Positions 5,418-12,041 of a DNA stretch of 12,041 nt are shown one piece after another. Within the stretch, counting starts at the first letter, position 1; every line of letters starts with the position of its first letter. A model generated the notes under the pieces. It worked only from the letters and a program-made list of their open reading frames with translations. It ran no database searches and was not told where the DNA came from. The stretch is from assembly GCA_025450375.1 (NCBI GenBank), contig JANWHO010000042.1, forward strand, positions 1-12,041, in the 5' to 3' direction. This DNA comes from Chloroflexota bacterium. GTDB lineage: Bacteria > Chloroflexota > UBA5177 > JANWHV01. The position numbers and the translations under genes were made by a program.

Positions 5418-7442
5418 GTGATGTTGAAAGCGGAGTCGGCAGTGCGCGGTAGGCTGGTCCCGGAGGATCTTCTCCGAGTCGCGGCAATGGACGATGTGGC
5501 GTTGTCGCCCGAGGGCGGACTCGTGGCCATGACCATCCGAACCGCGGATGCCGACGCCAACCGGTACTTCGCGCGCCTTCAGATCATCCCTGTTGACGGC
5601 AGCCCTGGCTGGCCCCTTTCGGTAGGCGCGCACTCCGACCACGCCGCGAGTTGGTCTCCCGACGGATCGCGCCTCGCATTCCTATCTAACCGAACGGGCC
5701 GAGACCAAGTGTGGCTGACCACCCCGGGCGGGGGCGACACGCGACAACTTACCTCCTTTCCACTGGGCGTTAGCGAGCATCCGGTCTGGTCCCCAGATGG
5801 GAGCCGCCTGGCGATCGCTGCTATAGACGTCGATGACCTTCAGAGCGGTCCGACGGCTATCGTCGCGTCCGACGCGCGCCCTTTTGCCGTGAACAATCTC
5901 TGCTATCGCGTGGATGGGAAGGGTTACCTTGGGACGCGCCGTCAGCATCTCTGGGTACTGGAGGTTGAGACAAAGGCATTGACCCGTCTGACCGAAGGGC
6001 CGTCGAACGACTTCAGTCCCGCCTGGTCTCCCGATGGTCAGTACCTGGCCTTCGTGTCGAACCGAGTTGACGAGCGGCTAACGGAGTTCCGCTCCGCCGT
6101 GTGGATCGTTCCATCATCTGGCGGCGCGGTGTCACGGATCACGCCGGAGGAGGGCGTCGCACAGGCTCCCGCGTGGTCACCTGACGGCTCGGAGATAGCC
6201 TATCGCGGCCTTCTCTCGGGCTCGGCATTTGCCCCCAATCATCATCTACTACTTGTCTCGGCGGCCGGCGCCGTCGAACCACGCTCGCTCACCGGCGGCT
6301 TTACCGGCCATGTAGGCGGTAGCCTGTTCAGCGACACCTGCCGCGCGGGTGAGCTGCCACCCCGCCTATTCTGGACATCGGACGGCTCCGCGGTCCGTTT
6401 CCTTGCCGTCGACCGGGCACGGGTACACGTGTTTGCCGTGGATCGCGCCGGGGCTTTGACGCGTCTGGTTGGGGGCGACCGCGCTTGCGGCATGTTGCAG
6501 GTCTCGGAAAATGGGCAAGTCATGGTCTATGCATCGGCGGACCTGCTGCACGCTCCTGACCTGTACGCGGCGGACGCGGATGGGCGGAACGAACGGCGCT
6601 TGTCGCGGCTCAATCCCTGGTTGGAGGAGATTACGCTGTCGCGGCCACGCCCGCTGAAGGTATCCTCTCTCGACGGACTTGCCCTTGATGCCTGGCTGAT
6701 CCCTCCCGTGGGAGAAGCGGAACCGGCGGCCGCTCCCCTCGTGCTCGACATTCACGGCGGCCCGCACTCGATCTTTGGCCATGCGTTCTTCTTCGACATG
6801 CAATTATTGGCAGCCGGCGGTTGTGGCGTACTTTTCGTCAATCCCAGGGCCACGAGAAGTTATGGTGATGACTTCGCCTCCCGCAACCTTGGCCACTGGG
6901 GCGAGGGAGACGCTCCGGACTTATTGGCGGCGTTGGACGCGGCAGTGAACACCGGGTGCGTTGACGCGAACCGGATTGGCGTCATGGGACTCTCGTACGG
7001 AGGGTTCATGACCAATTGGCTGATCGGTCATACGGATCGGTTCCGCGCAGCGGTCAGCGAGAACAGTATCAGTAATCTGGTCAGCTTTTACGGTACGTCG
7101 GATATCGGTTGGTACTTCACTCCGGAAGAAATTGGCGCCCAGCCCGACGAAAATCTGGAGCCCTATATTCGCCTCTCACCGTTGAGCGCGGCCAGCCGTA
7201 TGAATGCGCCTCTACTCCTGCTCAATAGCCTTGAAGACTGGCGATGTCCGGTCGAACAGGCGGAACAGTTGTATGTGGCGCTCAAGCGCCGCGGACGAAC
7301 GGTTGAGATGATCCGATTCCCTGGCGAAAGCCACGGGATGATGTCGAGCGGCCGGCCGCAATCGCGCCTCGTCCGCTATCGGCGCGTGTTAGGCTGGTTC
7401 GCGACCTACTTGTGGGATACGGACGAAGAGCCACCGGCGTGA
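5418..7442 (+). CDS. S9 family peptidase (prolyl oligopeptidase / acylaminoacyl-peptidase type)
   Basis: This is a 674 aa serine peptidase of the POP superfamily, probably cytoplasmic, cleaving short peptides or removing N-terminal residues. GAGGAGG (5404-5410) precedes two adjacent start codons, GTG 5418 and ATG 5421; either fits. Residues about 15-400 form a beta-propeller, shown by repeated W-S-P-D-G-S/Q motifs starting at W79, W124, W203 and W253 and a degenerate one at W319. The C-terminal alpha/beta hydrolase has the HGGPH oxyanion segment (446-450), the nucleophile in GLSYGG (Ser526), Asp607 in NSLEDWRCP and His639 in GESHGM, so the triad is complete. The propeller acts as a filter that admits only short peptides. 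The gene is the last of the + strand cluster and would process oligopeptides brought in by the importer. It ends before a strong hairpin. Confidence 0.95.
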   Translation: MMLKAESAVRGRLVPEDLLRVAAMDDVALSPEGGLVAMTIRTADADANRYFARLQIIPVDGSPGWPLSVGAHSDHAASWSPDGSRLAFLSNRTGRDQVWLTTPGGGDTRQLTSFPLGVSEHPVWSPDGSRLAIAAIDVDDLQSGPTAIVASDARPFAVNNLCYRVDGKGYLGTRRQHLWVLEVETKALTRLTEGPSNDFSPAWSPDGQYLAFVSNRVDERLTEFRSAVWIVPSSGGAVSRITPEEGVAQAPAWSPDGSEIAYRGLLSGSAFAPNHHLLLVSAAGAVEPRSLTGGFTGHVGGSLFSDTCRAGELPPRLFWTSDGSAVRFLAVDRARVHVFAVDRAGALTRLVGGDRACGMLQVSENGQVMVYASADLLHAPDLYAADADGRNERRLSRLNPWLEEITLSRPRPLKVSSLDGLALDAWLIPPVGEAEPAAAPLVLDIHGGPHSIFGHAFFFDMQLLAAGGCGVLFVNPRATRSYGDDFASRNLGHWGEGDAPDLLAALDAAVNTGCVDANRIGVMGLSYGGFMTNWLIGHTDRFRAAVSENSISNLVSFYGTSDIGWYFTPEEIGAQPDENLEPYIRLSPLSAASRMNAPLLLLNSLEDWRCPVEQAEQLYVALKRRGRTVEMIRFPGESHGMMSSGRPQSRLVRYRRVLGWFATYLWDTDEEPPA

Positions 7443-7458
7443 GCGCGAGGGAAACTAC

Positions 7459-7485
7459 AGGGCCAGATGAACCTCATCTGGCCCT
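7459..7485. terminator. Perfect 12 bp hairpin between convergent genes (likely bidirectional terminator)
   Basis: AGGGCCAGATGA (7459-7470) and TCATCTGGCCCT (7474-7485) form a perfect 12 bp stem with a 3 nt ACC loop. It begins 16 nt after the S9 peptidase stop and lies 77 nt past the stop of the oppositely oriented esterase. On neither strand is there a long T-run (TTGCG on +, TGTAGTTT on -), so it is not a textbook intrinsic terminator. Its position between convergent genes and its strength still make transcript end formation or 3' end protection the best explanation. Confidence 0.65.
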
Positions 7486-7562
7486 TGCGCTGCAAGGCGC
7501 CTAAACGGGCTGCCTTGCTACCGGCGCGTCTCGGCGCTCGAAGTCGCGTGGCTGCCTGGGCT

Positions 7563-8843
7563 TCAGGAAGCGAGCGAAATAGCGAGAACGCCGGAGATGC
7601 CGTTGCCGGTGGCGGGCAAGGTGAACGCTAGCTGGCCGAGCGGGGTGGCTTTGACCTGTCGTAGGACATGGCGATCCCACCGTAATTGGTACACCTGGCC
7701 CGGCCGATAGACGGCGGCGGAGATCACGGTTACTCGGCCCGCGCCCGAAATAGTGAAGCCCTGCGCGGTGACCCTGCCAATGGAGATGAATCCGGTCGTG
7801 CCGGGTTTGCGGACTATGGTGAACTGGTAGCCCCACACGCTTGCCTCGTTGGCGCCCGTCTTGAAAGTCCAGGTCGTCGGGGCGGGTTCCGGGCGCCGGA
7901 ACACCGCCGCGATCAGGGGGAGAGCTTGGTGGAGGTCAAGTTGCCAATACGGCCAGCTATGGGTGCCGGGCGTAATCACGTGGACTATCGGCAAGTCTCC
8001 CGCCGCTCTGAGGGCCGCGACCGTGTGTAGGAAGCCGGGATACAGAGCCGCCTCCACCGCTCCGGTCTCCTGGCCGCCCCGGCTCCCATCCAGGGGGCCG
8101 ATTTTCCCGGTTCCCGTGGCCATGTACAGCACCTGGAGGGTCTTCAGGTTAGGGGCCAGTTCGGCTGGGCTGCTCTGGCTCCGGAGCCACGTATTCTGAA
8201 GGCCGAAGGCGGCGGCAATGCCGAAGCCGAGGGCGGGCAGGTGTTCCACGTCCAGGGCCCCGCTAAAGGAAGCGGCGGCGATGAAGAGGTCGGGGTGACG
8301 GGCCGCGTAGGAAAGAGCGCCGAAGCCGCCCATGGAGAGTCCGGCGATCGCGCGTCCGGCGCGGCCGGCGATGGTCCGGTAGTGGCTGTCGATAAAGGGG
8401 ATCAGTTGGTGGATGTGGTAATCCTCCCACCGAGGGCCCCCGTTCGCGTCATTGATATACCAACCGTTACCGCCATCCGGCATCACGATGATCATCGGGA
8501 AGGGGCGGGCGAAGCGGATCAGATCCGTGTCCGCGGCCCACGATGCATAGGAGTTGGTGAAGCCGTGCAGAAGATACAGCACGGGGTAGCGCCGCCGCGA
8601 GCCTGCGTAGTCAATGGGCAAGAGGATGTTGACCCGCGTAAGGGAATGCAATGCGGGACTATAGAGGGTGAGCGTGCGGAGTTGGCTGGCGGCCGGCAGT
8701 TCCGTCCGTGCAAGCGCGAGGCCGCGCGCGGCAACGGGCGCGCCAACAACCGTCTCCATGGTCAGGAGAAAGACGATGACCAGCAACCGCCGCCGTTTCC
8801 ACCTTCCCTCGATCCGGCCAAACGCCAACGCGGCGCGCTTCAC
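7563..8843 (-). CDS. Exported esterase-family alpha/beta hydrolase with C-terminal extension
   Basis: The 426 aa protein resembles the esterase family that includes tributyrin esterases, S-formylglutathione hydrolase and mycobacterial antigen 85 (PF00756-type fold). A basic stretch WKRRR followed by LLVIVFLLTMETVVGAPVAA (about 15-39) is a signal peptide or membrane anchor, so the enzyme acts outside the cytoplasm. The domain runs from about 55 to 315: LLHGF at 91-95, MPDGG near 121, the nucleophile elbow GLSMGG with Ser170, and the catalytic His295 in TPGTHSW. The acidic triad residue is probably Asp252 or Glu259; I cannot decide between them. About 105 further residues (from about 320) are rich in short beta-strand-like runs and may form an extra beta-sandwich. 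The GTG start overlaps the selA stop as GTGA, which suggests translational coupling, although there is no good SD and a shorter start closer to the signal sequence is possible. The substrate is unknown. Confidence 0.87.
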   Translation of the reverse strand: MKRAALAFGRIEGRWKRRRLLVIVFLLTMETVVGAPVAARGLALARTELPAASQLRTLTLYSPALHSLTRVNILLPIDYAGSRRRYPVLYLLHGFTNSYASWAADTDLIRFARPFPMIIVMPDGGNGWYINDANGGPRWEDYHIHQLIPFIDSHYRTIAGRAGRAIAGLSMGGFGALSYAARHPDLFIAAASFSGALDVEHLPALGFGIAAAFGLQNTWLRSQSSPAELAPNLKTLQVLYMATGTGKIGPLDGSRGGQETGAVEAALYPGFLHTVAALRAAGDLPIVHVITPGTHSWPYWQLDLHQALPLIAAVFRRPEPAPTTWTFKTGANEASVWGYQFTIVRKPGTTGFISIGRVTAQGFTISGAGRVTVISAAVYRPGQVYQLRWDRHVLRQVKATPLGQLAFTLPATGNGISGVLAISLAS

Positions 8844-10240
8844 GAGCGGAGGTGTTCGAGCGCTTCCTGGAGAGCCCGGGTGACCAGGGGGTCCTGGGTT
8901 GGGAGCACGGTCCGCGGATCAAGGATCAGCGCCCCATCGTCCACTCGCCCAAGCACCGCGGGAGCCGTTCGCCGTAACTCGGCCGCCAGCTTGGCGGCCC
9001 AACTACGCCCAGTGGTGAGAGTGCGGATCGCGAGGACGCTCGTCGGTAAGGTCTCTCCTGGGGTTGAACCGCCGCCAATCGTCGAGAGTCCCCTTTCAAG
9101 GGAGAACCGCACGGCGTCAGGCGCCTTCACCGCTTCCATCCAGGCACGGGCTCGGAAATTCAAGGAGTCGGGGGAGGCGGCGATCATGCGCCAGATGGGG
9201 ATGCGCTTCAGCGCCTCACCACGGAGATAGTGCAGCAGGGTCGCATGCAGTGCCGCGATGGTGATTTTGTCAACGCGCATGGCGCGGAGGAGACTGTGGC
9301 GTCGGATTTTGGCGATGAAGTCGAATCCTCCCACGATGATCCCACACTGCGGGCCACCCAATAACTTATCCCCGGAGAAGCACACCAGGTCGATGCCCAC
9401 CGAGACGCTATCTTGCACCAGCGGTTCGGGGGCCAGTCCATACGGCGTGAGGTCGAGGAGACATCCGGAGCCGGCGTCATTGATCACGGCGATCCCGTGC
9501 TGCTTGCCCAGAGCCGAAAGATCAGAAAGGCTGGTGCTTTCGGTGAAGCCCGAGACGCGGAAGTTGCTTGGATGGACGTGGAGAATAGCGGCGGTCCGGG
9601 GGGAGATAGCCTCGGCATAGTCAGACAGGCGGGTACGATTCGTGGTCCCGACCTCTATCAGTTTCGCGCCGCTTTGGGCCAGGATGGCGGGGATGCGGAA
9701 ACCGCCCCCGATCTCGACTGCCTGCCCGCGGGACACGATTACTTCGCGTCCGCCCGCGAGGGCCGCCAACACCAACTGCACGGCGGCGGCGCCATTGTTG
9801 ACCACCACGCCGTCCTCCGCGCCCGTGAGCTGACTCAAGAGGGGCGAGAGAAGGTCGTTCCGCGAGCCGCGGGCGCCGCGCTCCACGTCATATTCCAGCG
9901 CACTGTAGCCTGACGCCACCTGGGTGATCGCGTGAATCGCCGCCTCGCTCAGCGGCGCCCGGCCAAGGTTGGTATGAATGATGACCCCGGTGGCATTGAT
10001 TACCGGCTCGGGGCTCAGGGCGAAGCGGCGCTCCGCCTCGCGTACCACCACCTGGGCGATGGCTGTCGGGGTGACATCGCTCCCAGGCAGGGCCCGGCCC
10101 CGGAGGGCATCCAGGTGCTCACGGACCACCGTAGTCAGGGCGCCACGGCCAAAGACCGCCACGGCCTCCTCGATCACGGTTTCGCGCAACACGGTTTCCA
10201 CGGCGGGGAGGGTCCGGCGCCAGTCATGCGAACCGCCCAC
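8840..10240 (-). CDS. selA: L-seryl-tRNA(Sec) selenium transferase (selenocysteine synthase)
   Basis: SelA is a PLP enzyme that converts seryl-tRNA(Sec) to selenocysteyl-tRNA(Sec) using selenophosphate. The 466 aa length equals that of typical bacterial SelA. Family features are seen throughout: an N-terminal LPAVETVL segment, VINATGVIIHTNLGRAPLS (80-98), EYDVERGARGSR (116-127), the NNGAAAVQL cofactor loop (148-156), GGGFRIP, EVGTTNRTR (196-204) and HVHPSNFR (221-228). The PLP lysine is Lys292 in FSGDKLLGGPQCG, matching Lys295 of the E. coli enzyme. GTG 10240 is chosen because no other start lies upstream in frame and it keeps the conserved N-terminus, though the SD is poor. The gene lies 80 nt downstream of a small membrane-protein gene and overlaps the following esterase gene by 4 nt. 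selB, selC and selD, needed for a working pathway, are not visible here. Confidence 0.95.
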   Translation of the reverse strand: MGGSHDWRRTLPAVETVLRETVIEEAVAVFGRGALTTVVREHLDALRGRALPGSDVTPTAIAQVVVREAERRFALSPEPVINATGVIIHTNLGRAPLSEAAIHAITQVASGYSALEYDVERGARGSRNDLLSPLLSQLTGAEDGVVVNNGAAAVQLVLAALAGGREVIVSRGQAVEIGGGFRIPAILAQSGAKLIEVGTTNRTRLSDYAEAISPRTAAILHVHPSNFRVSGFTESTSLSDLSALGKQHGIAVINDAGSGCLLDLTPYGLAPEPLVQDSVSVGIDLVCFSGDKLLGGPQCGIIVGGFDFIAKIRRHSLLRAMRVDKITIAALHATLLHYLRGEALKRIPIWRMIAASPDSLNFRARAWMEAVKAPDAVRFSLERGLSTIGGGSTPGETLPTSVLAIRTLTTGRSWAAKLAAELRRTAPAVLGRVDDGALILDPRTVLPTQDPLVTRALQEALEHLRS

Positions 10241-10320
10241 ACGCGCCGCCGAACGGGCCGCGGGCGGATTGATAGGCTCAGCCAGGTCAACCGCCTCTCT
10301 CCTGGAATGCCAGGCAGCCC

Positions 10321-10635
10321 CTATTTAATGATGAAGGATAGAATGATCATGGCGCCAAACAGGCACACGGCCAGGATCAAGGTACGCATCAAATCGGCAC
10401 GCAAATAAGAATAATCCATGGCGGGTATGCGCGAGACCAGCGCGCCCTCGCCGCGCAGGGATGGAAGATGAAGGCGGCCGCCCGCGGCCGGTAGCCCCGT
10501 GGTCACGGAAGCGGCATGCGGGTGGGTCTCATCGGCGAGGGGAAGAAATTCGCGCGCGGTTGTCTCGCGGCGCCGTTGGTCGCGTCGAGCGTGTGCCGCC
10601 GCGTAACGCGACGCCATGTCTGATTTCTTGGTCAC
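10321..10635 (-). CDS. Small protein with one C-terminal membrane segment
   Basis: This is a 104 aa protein of unknown function. GTG 10635 is preceded by AGGAGGG (reverse complement of 10647-10653) at a rather long spacing of 11 nt; ATG at codon 7 is an alternative. The first 70 or so residues are hydrophilic, basic at the start (KKSDMASRYAAAHARRDQRRR) and then Pro/Gly-rich. A DYSYLRADLMRT segment leads into one hydrophobic helix, LILAVCLFGAMIILSFII, ending in a single Lys. This is a tail-anchored layout with the N-terminus in the cytoplasm. The Tyr-x-Tyr-hairpin-like motif before the helix recalls small uncharacterised proteins of Chloroflexota; that is memory, not a search. It lies 80 nt upstream of selA and 150 nt downstream of the methyltransferase gene on the same strand, so it may be the first or second gene of the selA operon. 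Confidence 0.7.
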   Translation of the reverse strand: MTKKSDMASRYAAAHARRDQRRRETTAREFLPLADETHPHAASVTTGLPAAGGRLHLPSLRGEGALVSRIPAMDYSYLRADLMRTLILAVCLFGAMIILSFIIK

Positions 10636-10734
10636 AATCCCGCGATCCCTCCTGTGTGGCTATCCTTGAACCTATCGCGCCGCCACCCGCGCGAGCCGCC
10701 GCTTCAGCCCAATCTACTGGGCCGCTTTCTCGGT

Positions 10735-10763
10735 ATGGTAACGCCGTGGAGCCGCCAGAGCAA
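10735..10763 (-). promoter_or_regulatory. Weak candidate promoter for the small membrane protein / selA unit
   Basis: On the minus strand TTGCTC (10763-10758) and TACCAT (10740-10735) are separated by exactly 17 nt. The -35 matches the sigma-70 consensus at three positions and the -10 at four. It would place the transcript start about 90 nt before the GTG at 10635. A small dyad GCCCA/TGGGC (10707-10722) lies in the leader. The match is weak in a GC-rich genome; readthrough from the methyltransferase gene is equally likely. Confidence 0.22.
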
Positions 10764-10785
10764 ACACCGCGGCGCCGTCGCGGGG

Positions 10786-11577
10786 TCAGGCAAAGGCCGC
10801 GCATGAGCAGATCAGCCGCTCACTGTCGTCCTCATACGGAGACGATTCATAATCGCCATAAAGCGCGCGCGTGGTAAACCCAGTCCGAGCCAGCAGGTGC
10901 TCAAGTTCATAACGATAGGTCAAGCGGAGCACAATATCGGCGGACGTGCGGTGAAAGAGGCCGGTACGGTTGTCAACCTCGTCGAACAGGAGGGTGGTGT
11001 GGGCCAGTTGCTTCGTCAGGTTGAACATGGTAGCCGACCACAGGGTGGTTAGCGTGTCCGCATCGCGCGAGCCAAGCTTGGTGAAACGGTGCTGCGTCAT
11101 TCCTTGCTGGGTGTCCCGCAGGACCGAGTGCGGGTTGGCGAGATCGATGAGCAGCGTCCCGCCCGGCCGCAAATGGCGGTGGATACACTCAAGGCACGAC
11201 ATCTGATTTCGCATGGTGAGCAGGTGCATGAACGTGTTGAGGCCGATGAGAGCGAGATCGAATGGTTCACCAGGTGCCTCGAAGCGGGTCATCTCTCCTT
11301 CGAGCAGTCCTAATCGCTCGCCAAACATCCCCAACTTACTGGCGGCGACCCGCAGCATCGCGGGTTCACGATCAAGGCCCACGGCGACCGCTCCATCTTC
11401 CAGAATGGGTCTTAGCAAGCGACCAGTCCCGCAGCCAAGCTCAAGCACCCGCGCGCCGTCCGGCAGCATGGCGACGCTGTGGCGGACGAACTCGATGTCC
11501 TCCACCTGATCCTCATGCATCAGGTCATACAGGTCGGGACGCGCCCGATAAAAGTCGCCAGCTGGATCGCCGCTCAC
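10786..11577 (-). CDS. Class I SAM-dependent methyltransferase
   Basis: This is a 263 aa protein with a Rossmann-type methyltransferase domain. GTG 11577 is preferred because GGAG lies 5 nt upstream; a TTG at 11592 in the same frame would add five residues but lacks that spacing. An N-terminal FYRARPDLYDLMHED segment, common in this group, is followed by motif I VLELGCGTG (44-52), the acidic ribose-binding residue in VGLDREPAML (about 66-75), motif II/post-II FDLALIGLNTFMHL, and LRPGGTLLIDLANPHSVL. The C-terminal part after about residue 160 is beta-rich (RLTYRYELEHLLARTGF), as in methyltransferases that act on small molecules. The substrate cannot be told from sequence. It diverges from the PHP-domain gene and is the first gene of the minus-strand series that includes selA. 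Confidence 0.88.
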   Translation of the reverse strand: MSGDPAGDFYRARPDLYDLMHEDQVEDIEFVRHSVAMLPDGARVLELGCGTGRLLRPILEDGAVAVGLDREPAMLRVAASKLGMFGERLGLLEGEMTRFEAPGEPFDLALIGLNTFMHLLTMRNQMSCLECIHRHLRPGGTLLIDLANPHSVLRDTQQGMTQHRFTKLGSRDADTLTTLWSATMFNLTKQLAHTTLLFDEVDNRTGLFHRTSADIVLRLTYRYELEHLLARTGFTTRALYGDYESSPYEDDSERLICSCAAFA

Positions 11578-11628
11578 GTGTGCTCCAAGCAATTGCCCTG
11601 ACCATTAATCGGGAGAGAGTACCGGAAT

Positions 11629-11637
11629 ACTATACCA
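11629..11637 (-). promoter_or_regulatory. Candidate extended -10 promoter of the methyltransferase gene
   Basis: The minus strand reads TGGTATAGT here, that is TG-n followed by TATAGT, which matches the sigma-70 -10 box at five of six positions with an extended -10 element. It would start transcription about 45 nt before the GTG at 11577. No good -35 is seen, which is tolerated by extended -10 promoters. A 10 nt inverted-repeat arm begins immediately upstream at 11638. Confidence 0.4.
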
Positions 11638-11698
11638 GGGCGCGGGTAGAGACACACGGGCGTGGCGGTCACCAGACAGGGCCTGGAGACCCGCGCCC
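11638..11698. repeat. 10 bp inverted repeat in the divergent intergenic region
   Basis: GGGCGCGGGT (11638-11647) and ACCCGCGCCC (11689-11698) are perfect inverted copies 41 nt apart. The left arm touches the candidate methyltransferase promoter, and the right arm lies about 100 nt before the PHP gene start. It could be paired operator half-sites or a long RNA hairpin in the PHP leader; a chance GC-rich match is also possible. The rest of the 11578-11796 gap contains no gene, and no clear promoter for the PHP gene was found. Confidence 0.35.
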
Positions 11699-11796
11699 AC
11701 GGGTAAGCGGTGTGCACTCAGCGGCGTCGATACCGTACCCTGTGGATCGAGGGAGTTGGCGGGTGGTTCGCCCGACCTGGACATGGAGGGTTGCCG

Positions 11797-12041
11797 GTGT
11801 TATACGACTTTCATTGCCATACCTACTTGAGCGATGGTGAGCTGTCTCCGGTTGAGTTAATTCGGACGGCGTCCGTGCAGGGCTACACGGCGATGGCAAT
11901 CACCGATCATGGAGGATTGGGATTCCTGGCAGATCGCTTCCGGGAGCTACGGCGCGAAGTGGATCTGGCCATGCGGTTCTGGCCGATTGAGGTGTTCCTC
12001 GGAGTGGAATTGACGCACTTGCCACCCGAGGCAATCGCCGA
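11797..12041 (+). CDS. PHP-domain metal-dependent phosphoesterase, N-terminal part
   Basis: GTG 11797 has an excellent SD, GGAGGG at 11785-11790, 6 nt upstream, and opens an 81-codon frame that runs off the window end. The translation starts LYDFHCHTYLSDGELSP, giving the PHP motif I H-x-H (His6, His8) and Asp13. Motif II TDH follows at 36-38, and GVELTH carries Glu71, a further metal ligand. PHP domains hydrolyse phosphoesters using two or three metal ions; members include histidinol phosphatase, polymerase-linked PHP domains and nucleotide phosphoesterases. The closest type I recall is the short stand-alone group labelled histidinol-phosphatase-domain protein, but the substrate is not fixed by this fragment. 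It is divergent from the methyltransferase gene and has no link to it that I can see. Confidence 0.88.
   Translation, partial: MLYDFHCHTYLSDGELSPVELIRTASVQGYTAMAITDHGGLGFLADRFRELRREVDLAMRFWPIEVFLGVELTHLPPEAIA

Noticed and set aside
7440..7485. TGA of the S9 peptidase followed 16 nt later by a strong hairpin, near a selA gene: a possible selenocysteine codon with SECIS.
   Set aside because: The peptidase is already complete with its full triad and normal length, the reading beyond TGA shows no family similarity, and the 3 nt ACC loop does not resemble a bacterial SECIS. A transcript-end hairpin explains it better.
8241..9230. Long plus-strand open frame of 329 codons.
   Set aside because: It is antisense to the esterase and selA genes, both of which have clear catalytic motifs; its translation is compositionally biased and unlike any protein family.

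Overview
This 12 kb window is GC-rich and bacterial. Several genes use GTG starts and most have recognisable Shine-Dalgarno (SD) sequences. The gene mix is a peptide ABC transporter, an S9 peptidase, selA, a PHP-domain protein, and a small tail-anchored protein that reminds me of small Chloroflexota proteins. This suggests a free-living soil or thermophile-type bacterium, perhaps Chloroflexota. The taxonomic guess is inference only; no rRNA or tRNA marker is present.

Region 1 (1-7442, + strand) looks like a peptide uptake and breakdown locus. It opens with the C-terminal end of a GntR/FadR-type regulator (FCD domain, 5' end outside the window). A 207 nt regulatory-looking gap with several dyads follows. 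Next come a family 5 solute-binding protein (518-2125), a DppB-like permease (2391-3311) and a DppC-like permease (3325-4212). No ATP-binding subunit follows. Instead there is a class A beta-lactamase-like serine hydrolase without a signal peptide (4457-5347) and an S9 prolyl-oligopeptidase-type peptidase (5418-7442). The likely logic is binding of oligopeptides outside the cell, import through the two permeases with ATPases encoded elsewhere, and hydrolysis in the cytoplasm. A perfect 12 bp hairpin at 7459-7485 closes the unit.

The most unusual part is the 265 nt gap between the binding protein and the first permease. A strong SD overlaps the binding-protein stop codon and precedes a 16-codon GTG mini-ORF. 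The mini-ORF runs through four GC-rich arms that can pair 1:2, 2:3 or 3:4, as in an attenuator, and a separate 9 bp hairpin follows. I treat it as a candidate intra-operon expression switch, or as the trace of an insertion that moved the permease away from its original ribosome-binding site.

Region 2 (7563-11577, - strand) converges on Region 1. In transcription order it holds a class I SAM-dependent methyltransferase, a 104-residue protein with one C-terminal membrane segment, selA (selenocysteine synthase) and an exported esterase-family alpha/beta hydrolase whose GTG start overlaps the selA stop. selA implies that the organism makes selenocysteine, but selB, selC and selD are not in the window.

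Region 3 (11797-end, + strand) is the 5' part of a PHP-domain metal-dependent phosphoesterase gene. It diverges from the methyltransferase across a 219 nt intergenic region with a 10 bp inverted repeat next to a candidate extended -10 promoter.
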